Shown piece by piece: positions 55,856-64,000 of a stretch of 64,000 nt of DNA (position 1 is the first letter of the stretch; every line of letters begins with the position of its first letter). The translations under genes were made by a program, and so were the position numbers. The notes beneath the pieces are model-generated. The model was not told the DNA's origin. It was given only the letters and a program-made list of their open reading frames with translations, and did no database searches. Origin of the DNA: Favolaschia claudopus. Taxonomy: Eukaryota; Basidiomycota; Agaricomycetes; Agaricales; Mycenaceae. Location: positions 372,001 to 436,000 of the forward strand of contig JAWWNJ010000022.1 of the NCBI GenBank assembly GCA_037176885.1, read 5' to 3'.

Positions 55856-58060
55856 CTAATACCATGCCCCTTTGATCAGATCCGACCCCTTCTCGCCGAT
55901 TACATACGCGGTGAATTGTGTGTGAGTCGCGGGGATGAAAGGCTATGATTGCGAATGTGTTAGTTCCATCTCCAGAATCTGAATATCCGAAACTCACCGT
56001 AATCGAAAGATCCACAACCCTCAAGCCTTTCAAACCCTTGACGGTCAAGTCAGGATCAACGACTCCCCACTTGGCGCCCTTAGGAGACATGCTCGCAGTT
56101 CCCGCCGGGTGATACACCGTTCCCGCATGAGCCCGGATGAAGCTCTCAATCTCCGCGTCAGTGCTGCTCTCGCTAATCGCAAACGAATCGATGACATAGT
56201 CTTTCCAGGCTGCCGCCTTGGTGAAGCGGAAGGTGCTCTTGACGGCCTCACGCATGATGAACATGTCGACCTCGGTGCCAAGGAGGTTGGGGTCGATGAT
56301 GGGGTCGGCGAAGACGTCGTTGTTGCGGAGAGTTATCGAACCGCCTGCGCACGAGGTCAGAACAATCTTAAAGAGAAAATTTGAACACTGACGAGACGAC
56401 GGGGATACCACTGCAGGCACCATACTCATATAATTCCCCGTTGCAGGAGGAGGACCACCAATGATCCCATTGGCGATGAGCAGCTCAAAGTGAGGCGCCG
56501 TGTGTCCCGCAGAAGGGTCGGGGAAGCGTTTGAGGACAGAGGAGTTGTTCGGAACCCGCAGCCATCCAAGGTGGCTAACGGGAATATCGACGTCGAGACC
56601 GGTTCGGCTGCTGTTCCACTGCGCAAGCTCCTCCTCTCCCAAAGTCGCGTTGCGAGCGTCAGTGTCGAAGGTGTCCGTCGAATTCACAATAAAGTTAGAC
56701 TGGAAAAGGAGCGAATGGTCGGAGAGATTTTGCCCAACTGACGGGAGATTGTGGATTAGAGGGATACTGAGGGATTTGAGCGTGGACGAGTTGCCGATGC
56801 CTGAATGCAGAAAGATATTGGGAGTACCAACACTTCCAGCCGAGAGGATGACTTCCTTCGAAGCCGTGACAGTGGTGCGTTTTCCTAAAAATTCATGAGA
56901 TTCCAAAATAGCTCATTTTGGCCAGTGGCCAGAGATTTTGACCTACCGCCAACACTTGTCGCAAATTCAACCGTGCGAACACAGCCGGCACTGGTTTGCA
57001 AAACGCGAGTCGCCCGTGCGTGTAACAAAACCTTCAAGTTCGGACGAGCGAGGAACTGCGGTGCAAGGTAAGATGTCGCAGAGCTGCTTCTCGTACCGTT
57101 TTTGATTGTTCCTTGCACCCACCCTGCGGAAAATCATTCTGTGAGCAATCAATAAACAAACCGTCAAACTTTCCACTCGCCAATTCCGATGGGATTACCA
57201 GAGTTCATGTCAAGATTGAACGGAAATTCGGCGAGTTGTGTTGTCGTCTCGATAATCCGCCCGTCTATTGGAGTGGGATACCCTTGCAGGGCGACACTGT
57301 TGATACCTTGGAACCCGTGGATGCTCGGGTCAAATTGTCCGCTTATATTGTGGTGGTCGGTAGGTTGGCCAAAGATCTCGTTCTAACTCGTGGCTGAGCA
57401 TTTCAAAGGTAGCAAAATGCAAGTCAAGCACTGACCTTCCGCATATATGGAATGAGACTGTTCCACGACCACGACTTGTCACCCGTAACCGTTGCCCAGC
57501 GGTCATAGTCCTCCTTCGATCCTCGCGAATAAATCAAGAAATCTAGTAATACGCATATCTAGTGAGCATCTATTTTCAAATATGATGGCACGAAACCACT
57601 CACTAGTAGAACTGCTACCCCCCAGACCGAAGCCTCGGTTATAAGGTATTGTACGGCCGTTCAACCCAGCTTGAGGTGAAGTAGTATAATTCCAGTCTTG
57701 GGCTGTATTTGGCGATGCTCGACCAGCCAAAAAGGGCACCGCGACGTCTATGACGTTGGCATTGCTGTATTCGGGTGAGCTTGACGTTTGTTCAGAATCT
57801 CGAAGCGCCTACGAGCCGCCGGCTTCGAGTAATAGCACCGAATTCTTAGGGTTCTCAGAGAGTCGATTCGCAACGACATTCCCCGCCGTACCACCTTGGG
57901 GGTGTTCAACGCTGGTGCTTCATGAACTCAAAAGGAAGAGCTTACCGCCTACAACAATGAAGTCGAATTTTGTCTTGCTCAAGTCCTCCACGTTAATGAA
58001 GACACCCGAGCACAATGTATACTGCAAAGCGAGAAAGAAAAAAGACCGAAAAACAGCCAT
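55856..58060 (-). CDS. GMC oxidoreductase (aryl-alcohol oxidase-like), secreted
   Basis: FAD enzyme of the glucose-methanol-choline family; aryl-alcohol-oxidase-type members oxidise alcohols to aldehydes and supply H2O2 for lignocellulose attack. Signal peptide MAVFRSFFFLALQYTLCSG (58060), then FDFIVVGGGTAGNVVANRLS (FAD dinucleotide motif, split by an intron) and LLLEAGGS; GFGLGGSSSTS (GMC signature 1 region); DKSWSWNSLIPYMRK; GSVGTPNIFLHSGIG (signature 2); catalytic HPAGTASM; and second active-site His in IPATHTQFTAYVIGEKGSDL near the end (GAWY, stop 55856). Several N-glycosylation sites. All catalytic motifs intact. Could act in biosynthesis or lignin-related oxidation; the signal peptide favours an extracellular role. 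Confidence 0.88.
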
Positions 58061-58502
58061 GGGTGGAACGGGAATAACTTTAGCTGTACTGTACGTGCTG
58101 TTTTATGCCCCATGCTCCAGTCGTGATCGTCAACCTTCTGACGCACTACAATCCAGGTCTCGGGCATCGCATCTTGACAACCTTGTCAATGACTTCCAGT
58201 GAAACAAAATCGATCCGCGAACCAGGCTACTGTGCGCTAGTTTCAATATTGATGGATATGAATAACTTACTTTATGCTACGCATCATATCGACTCGACAG
58301 CTATGGAATCGCGGGCGCAACGTATAAGGATCAGTCTTGACCTCACCGGAGTCTCGCGTCGGGTGAGTTATAATTCAGTTCTTGGCTAAATTTCGCGCTG
58401 TGTTTGCGATGGTTAACAGGCGCAACCGCTTGGAAGAATCGCGCATGCAGAGGGGAACGGGTTGTTTTACACGCCAAAATCCCGCGCTGGAGACGTGTCA
58501 AG

Positions 58503-58975
58503 ATGAAGACATACGCAGTCAGCTTATTTGCGTTGTTCGTCGGTTTCTCCGAAGCCATGAGGCTGATCTTATTGCTGTTTATACAGATCTGAGCGCAGGG
58601 CAGCCAAGGTGATTCTGTCAAGCTACCTCCAAGTATCCTCTTCGTTGTAAAGTACGCAAAACTTGCCAGGAACAACCCGGAGTTTCGAACATATCCAGGT
58701 GCATATACAGTCGCGGGATCCTATCATTTGGGTTTCAACCTGAATGTCATCGGAGCACAGAATTTCGTTCTCTCAACTGCGCTCGGTGGGTAAATCTCTC
58801 TGTACAAGAATCTTGGTGAACTGTAACTTGTCAACCCGTAGCCGGATTATTAAGTAATGACTGGCAAGCTCTTACGTCGGCAAAGTGCGAAGCGAGTCCC
58901 TTGAAGAAATCTTACCTGTCCGTGAACGCAAACTGGGGTAGTCGGGCGTACATTTTGCGTATGTTTGACTTGTAA
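58503..58975 (+). pseudogene. small membrane protein remnant, possibly MAPEG-like
   Basis: One frame runs MKTYAVSLFALFVGFSEAMR, LILLLFIQI, stop (TGA near 58590), then QGDSVKLPPSILFVVKYAKL, ARNNPEFRTYPGAYTVAGSY, HLGFNLNVIGAQNFVLSTAL, GG. After a possible intron (58794-58848) it continues LLSNDWQALTSAKCEASPLK and stops at 58975. The order K-x-x-R...YPxAY...FN-x5-AQN recalls the MAPEG (microsomal glutathione transferase-like) signature FNxxQRxHQN, but the His is absent. The in-frame stop with no good donor around it suggests a broken gene. Weak assignment. Confidence 0.3.
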
Positions 58976-59694
58976 CGCCGCATGTTGCAAGGTATCGCAG
59001 AGAGTCCATTCGCCGTCAAGCTAAGGATGGGTTTTGAACCTGCCGCCAACGGAGGAGCAATGAATCCAACAATGATGTTGCGTAAAGTGTTTTTGTTCCC
59101 AGCCCTGTCTCGCAGTTCCGACTCTATGACAGATTCTCCACGAATTAATAAACTCGAGCCTGAGGGAGCAAACGAGATGCCCATTTGCTTCTGGAACCCT
59201 TCAAACATGTTCAGAACTACAGGCACAAGGTGCGTTCCTCGTTATCTTGAAGGCAGTGACTCTGAAAAGTTATATGTCCCGCCTTTCTCGGTCACGGATA
59301 TCATGCAAAACCGACCCTCCACTTAGCACATAAATCTCCTTTTCTGATCCGACTCGAGCGTGAAGTGCTAATAATCTCTGAGCGACCGATGCTTTGTCTT
59401 CTTCAATCGATATGTTTTGTTATCTGGTACCTTGTATACATTGGTAGCCATCGAAATCGACGACACCGTTCTTAGTCCGGTCAGCCAGGATTGTTTTTCG
59501 TGATATGATGCCGATTGTGCCATTCAAATGATGTTGATGTTTGCTTTGGAGTCTCCGGATTGGAGTGCGGCTGCGAATAAAACCAACCCTTGGCTCGAAC
59601 AATTGGGCTGTTATTTCTTTAACTATATCCTTATCCGCCCCTCCTCTTCCACTCTCTTCCCTATCTCGTCTTCTACGACGTCCATCCTACCGCG
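58976..59694. other. intergenic
   Basis: Promoter side of the cytochrome P450. Overlapping frames on both strands around 58.9-59.3 kb have no recognisable motif. Confidence 0.45.
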
Positions 59695-61765
59695 ATGTTG
59701 TTCAAATCTTTGCCATTGAGCCTCGAACTTGGCCTCGGAATCGTCTTCGTACTCGTGTACCGAGAATTATACAACCGCGCCAGAGACCGTAGACCTCCGG
59801 GTCCTCGGGGACTCCCCATCCTGGGCAACATCCTCCAAATCCGCAAATTGCCTTGGGTCAAATTCGCCAATTGGGCTCAAACCTACGGTACGATATCCAT
59901 GCATTCAGTTCAAGATAATGTTCAATTAAAACCTGATTCCAGGTCCCGTCTTTCGCTTGAACATCGCTGGCCAAGATATGATTATCCTGAACAACAACAA
60001 GGCGGCTGCGGATCTTCTGGACCGTCGTTCAGTCATGTATTCCGATCGACCGCGTAACATTGTTGCGCGTATGCTTACCGGCGATATGGTCTTTACTTTC
60101 GCGCAAGTCGGATCTCAATGGCGGCGCATGAGACGCGCTGCACACGAGTAAGCCTATTTTTTCTTCTCCATTCACCTTATATATCTGATATCGATGATTC
60201 TCATCTCTTCCAACAGTGCCCTGGGCCCCCAAGTTGCCAAAAACTACCATCCTCTCCAAGAACGCGAAGCCGTCGTCCTCGTCGAACAAATGCTCCAAGC
60301 TCCCGAGCAATTCGACGACCACATCAAACGTGCTAGCGCCTCCCTCGTCATGGCCATCATCTATGGCACCCCCATCATGGAGTCAAACGACCGCCGCGTC
60401 GATGAGATTCAAAAACACGTCGCCCGGACCCTTGCGAGTCTCGCGCCTGGTGCTTTCTTGGTTGAATATCTGCCGTTCATGGAGAAGCTTCCGAGGTGGA
60501 TGTCCGGATGGAGAAGATATGCGGAGCATTGGTATAAGGTCGATTCGGCGATGCTGACAGGGTTCTTTTATGATACTAAGACGAGGAAGGTGAGGATAGG
60601 TTTCAGATCGTGAGCGTGCGGAAAGAATTTGATCTTGTATGTGCAGGAGAGCGGAGACGATGGTCCGAGTGTGGCTGCCACTCTCTTGGATGCGATGGGA
60701 GGCGACGGTCTCCCCATCCTCGATGCAGCTTGGTTATCCGCTGCTTTATAGTATGCCCTTTTCCTTGTTACTTTTAAATCCTCTAATACATTTCCAGCGC
60801 GGCAGGGGCCGAAACCGTGCGGTCAAAATCTTGATTCTCCTATAGTAAACTAATTATTTCACCGTTTCTAGAGTTCAGGTCAAATGGAATGGTTCATGAT
60901 GGCCATGCTCCTCCATCCCGAAGCCCAGAAAATCGCTCAACGCCAGATCGACGAGGTTGTGGGACGCGGTCGCATGCCCACCTTCGCGGATTATGACCAA
61001 CTCCCTTATGTACGCGCTGTTGTGAAGGAGGTATTGCGCTGGCGCCCCGTTCTTCCTCTTGGTAATATGACTTCAACTTTCGGAGACGGATAGCATTGCT
61101 GACTCGGCCTTCCCTGTAGGTATTCCTCATCGACTTTCTCAAGATGATTGGTATGAGGGCCACTACATTCCCAAGGATTCAGTAGTCATTTCGAATGTTT
61201 GGTGCGAAGATTAGCTCTCTTACACGTTACCATACCTGTTAACGCAGAATCTAACAGGGGATTGAATCATGATCCGGAAGTATATGGAGATGATGCGGAC
61301 TTTTTTCGTCCTGAGAGACATCTCGACGACAATGGTGATCTCTCAGTTCCACTCCGTGACACCAAAGACGAAGGCCATTTCGCGTATGGATTTGGGAAGC
61401 GGTAAGAGTCTATTCATTCATGAGTATGAAGGCCGAGAAATCTAACTTTGTTTCAGAATCTGCATTGGCAGACACGTCGCCAACCGATCTTTGTTCATCG
61501 AGGCCACTGCTGTTCTCTGGAGCTTCAATATCGAACCAGTCAAGGACGCGGACGGCAGTCTTGTCATTCCTGAGCCAAAGCCGTTCCGGGAGGATAGTCT
61601 TGCATTGTACGCAATCTTCCTACCTTTTTGGTTTTCGCGAAATTCTAAGTGCTCAATCCTAGGCGCCCCGCTCCGTTCCCGTGCAACATTACGCCTCGCT
61701 CAAACGATGTGGCTGCAATCGTAGCACACACAAAGCATATTGTCGTTGATAATCAGATCTCATAG
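59695..61765 (+). CDS. cytochrome P450 monooxygenase
   Basis: ER-anchored heme-thiolate monooxygenase of the OrdA-like group frequent in mushrooms. N-terminal anchor LPLSLELGLGIVFVLVYREL, proline hinge RRPPGPRGLPILGN. Exons splice to GPVFRLNIAGQDMIILN; C-helix VGSQWRRMRRAAHE; I-helix AAGAET and SSGQMEWFMMAML; ExxR in VVKEVLRWRPVLPLG; FFRPERHL; heme loop FAYGFGKRICIGRHVANRS with the Cys ligand. Ends HIVVDNQIS at 61765. Around eight introns of normal size. All P450 hallmarks are present, so likely active. Substrate unknown; close to the aldo-keto reductase on the same strand. Confidence 0.9.
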
Positions 61766-62255
61766 AGTGTACCCTATATTTTCTACTATAATAGACAATC
61801 TTTGCACTTCCTTGACTTTCTACGGGCTTCGAGAAGGTTTCGAAAATTCAACATGCCGTCTCTGCCGCATCAAATAATGATAGAAAATCAGGGGCTGAGC
61901 ACCGGCAAAGCAGTGTGACCGCAGCCGACGCATCAGAAAGTGATCGCCGTTGGCGGATCTTGAAGATAAGTTACACAAGTACATACCTGACCCAGGTCCA
62001 ACAAGACTCCAGCTCGGCGAGAAATGAAGACACTGCAACGCTTACTTCGTGCCTTACCAAGATCCAGAGGGAATACTTTACTGTGACGCCACGGACTCGA
62101 GGTCAGCCGGTGGGAATCTGCATGATGAGACGTCTTTGATCAAAATTCGCTACATTGGAACAGCTGGGAAGAACGTTTCCTAGTAGCATCTCTCATGTTC
62201 CAGTGCTACCCCGAATCTAAATCCCTGGACTGCCAGCCGTTGACATTCGATACGC
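61766..62255. other. intergenic
   Basis: 490 bp between the P450 and the aldo-keto reductase on the same strand; promoter of the latter. Nothing else seen. Confidence 0.5.
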
Positions 62256-63800
62256 ATGCCATCGGAACAACTCGGTGTATATCGCAAACTCTCTCCTCTT
62301 GCGGGTTTGCATGTGTCGCCCCTGCAGCTCGGTGCTATGAGCATCGGCGAGTCGACACAGTGGAGCTCAGTGATGGGAGAAATGGATAAAGAGTCTAGCT
62401 TCAAGCTCTTGGACACTTACTTTGACAATGGCGGAAATTTCATCGATACTGCAAATAACTAGTGAGTCGTTATCTTATTATTTCGCGTCCTGGATTTCAC
62501 CTGATAACGACTTGCTTCAAACTTTGCAGCCAGGACGAGACGTCTGAGATGATCATCGGCGAATGGGCAGAGAAGAGAGGCATCCGCGACCAGCTCGTTA
62601 TCGCAACTAAGGTTCGTGCGGCCCGGTGATCCGCTAGATTATCTTTCCCGACCTAATCTTATTTTTCTTCGTGTTTTAGTACACGAGCAACTTCAAGCGC
62701 GGCAACAAAGACGTCGCGCAGAAGACCCACTACGTCGGAAACAGCATCAAAGCCATGCACGTCAGTCTCGAAGCCAGTCTCAAAAAACTGCGCACCGACT
62801 ACATCGACATCTTCTACTTGCACTGGTGGGATTGGGACACGGGCGTCGAAGAGGTGATGAATGGGCTCCATAACCTTGTCACACAAGGCAAGGTTTTGTA
62901 TCTTGTGCGTTTTCCTTCATAATCGTGTCGCTGCCTCAATTTTTTTTAACGAACTGACGCACCGCTTGGAAATCAGGGTATCTCCGACACTCCCGCATGG
63001 ATCGTCGCTACAGCGAACCAATACGCGCGCGACCATGGAAAGACTCCATTCGTGATTTACCAAGGCAAATGGAACGTCCTCGAGCGGTCTTTCGAGCGCG
63101 ATATCATCCCTATGGCCAGGGCTCATGGTTGGCGATTCCGACGGCATTTTCAAAGGAAATAAAACGAACTCACCTTTTCCTTTTCTTCGCATTATATATA
63201 GGCTTAGCCCTCGCTCCATGGGACGTCCTCGCTGGCGGGAAGTTCCGCACGGACGCCGAGGAAGAGGAGCGACGCAAAACGGGCGAGAAAGGCCGCACCA
63301 TGTTCAACCCCAACTGGGAGCGCAACGAAAACGAGAAGAAGATATCTCATGCGCTGGAAAAGGTTGCGAATGAGTTGGGGCTCAAAAGTCTTACTGCTGG
63401 TAAGTGTCATTCGCATGTCCAATTTCGAATATATATTTGTTACTCACCGTACGCTTTATACCAGTCGCCATCGCCTACGTCATGTCCAAAACCCCCTTCG
63501 TCTTCCCCATCCTCGGCGGCCGGAAAATCGAGCACCTCCTCGCCAATATCCAAGCCCTCGAGGTTTCGCTCTCCCCCGCACAGATCGCTTACTTGGAGAG
63601 CGTCGTTCCATTCGATCCCGGGTTCCCCAACACCATGGTTGTACGTGTTATCGGTCAAATTAATTTGCGCACATGTTGACTGATTGACGAATGCAAAAAA
63701 CTCACAGGGAGATGGAACACAATACAGCAATCTCATGAAAGGCAATGTGAATCTTGACAGGCAGTCAAACCTTCAGCCGATTTGCCATGCCAAGAAGTAG
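62256..63800 (+). CDS. aldo-keto reductase (aryl-alcohol dehydrogenase / norsolorinic acid reductase-like)
   Basis: Cytosolic NADPH-dependent reductase with a TIM barrel. Start [20 protein letters not shown] at 62256, first strand [11 protein letters not shown]. Catalytic tetrad residues are visible: Asp and Tyr in [14 protein letters not shown] (split by an intron), Lys in LVIATKYTSN, His in [12 protein letters not shown]. Cofactor-side motifs follow: [55 protein letters not shown], and [20 protein letters not shown] with [12 protein letters not shown], the usual NADPH-binding end. Last exon ends QPICHAKK at 63800. Fungal members reduce aryl aldehydes or polyketide ketones. Intact. Confidence 0.9.
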
Positions 63801-64000
63801 TTATGTTTGAAATTGATGGTCTGGTAGTCTGTTTTCGTTACGCATAATATACAACAATAGAGATCTTGCACGTTTTGAAAGAGGAATAATGTCGACTCGC
63901 CGTGCGTTCCTGCATAGAAGATTCACCAAAAGTATGCCCTACTTTGTAACTCAAAGCCATTTCGCAATTTTCAGCATTGGTTCTACATCGAAAACAAGAC

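Noticed and set aside
58912..59326. Overlapping frames on both strands between the MAPEG-like remnant and the P450
   Set aside because: Mutual shadows without domain motifs or convincing splice partners.
41441..63800. Calling the whole 41-64 kb stretch a single biosynthetic cluster
   Set aside because: Genes lie on both strands, with a CCHC protein, F-box-like genes and a permease interspersed and no polyketide, peptide or classical terpene synthase backbone; kept only as a hypothesis.
1..64000. RIP (C-to-T repeat mutation) as the cause of the gene-free blocks
   Set aside because: The blocks keep many CG dinucleotides and are not AT-skewed, opposite to what RIP leaves.
1..64000. tRNA, rRNA or CRISPR loci
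   Set aside because: No cloverleaf with a convincing T-loop, no rRNA core sequence and no spaced short repeats were recognised by eye; a tRNA covariance search would be decisive.

Overview
The window is fungal nuclear DNA, most likely from a mushroom-forming basidiomycete (Agaricomycetes). Nearly every gene is cut by several 45-80 nt GT-AG introns. The protein types point the same way: long F-box proteins, a DUF6699-type protein, multi-intron cytochrome P450 and aryl-alcohol-oxidase-like GMC genes, and a Zn2Cys6 factor with its zinc cluster at the C-terminus. No rRNA, tRNA, CRISPR or bacterial operon was recognised. Gene models below were spliced by hand, so internal exon borders are approximate unless stated.

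0-14.8 kb: an MFS sugar transporter cut by the left edge (-), an F-box-like family A gene (+), a C-terminal Zn2Cys6 protein (-), two tandem single-pass membrane proteins (-), an F-box protein (-) and a DUF6699-type protein (+). A short perfect hairpin flanked by direct repeats lies at 10.65-10.74 kb and looks like a miniature foldback insertion.

14.8-36 kb: sparse. Two large intact F-box proteins (20.5-22.1 and 31.4-33.0 kb, both -), a Zn2Cys6 transcription factor (22.8-24.8 kb, -), another family A gene (33.4-34.5 kb, -) and a C2H2 zinc-finger protein (34.9-36.1 kb, -) lie among two large blocks where no gene can be supported.

36-52 kb: a duplication-rich zone. A head-to-head pair (membrane/F-box-like gene X and family A gene) with its short shared promoter occurs at 36.9-38.9 kb and again, inverted and with a damaged X, at 50.0-51.6 kb. 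A fifth family A copy at 39.6 kb has a large internal deletion. Between the two copies lie an FAD monooxygenase and a UbiA-type prenyltransferase/terpene-cyclase-like gene, adjacent on the same strand, and a seven-knuckle CCHC protein (GIS2/CNBP type) with unusually long introns.

52-64 kb: an amino-acid permease whose signature motif is assembled from several microexons, an aryl-alcohol-oxidase-like GMC oxidoreductase, a probably broken small membrane protein, a cytochrome P450 and an aldo-keto reductase. The redox enzymes together with the monooxygenase/UbiA pair could form a loose specialised-metabolism neighbourhood. That is inference, because the genes are on both strands and interrupted by unrelated ones.
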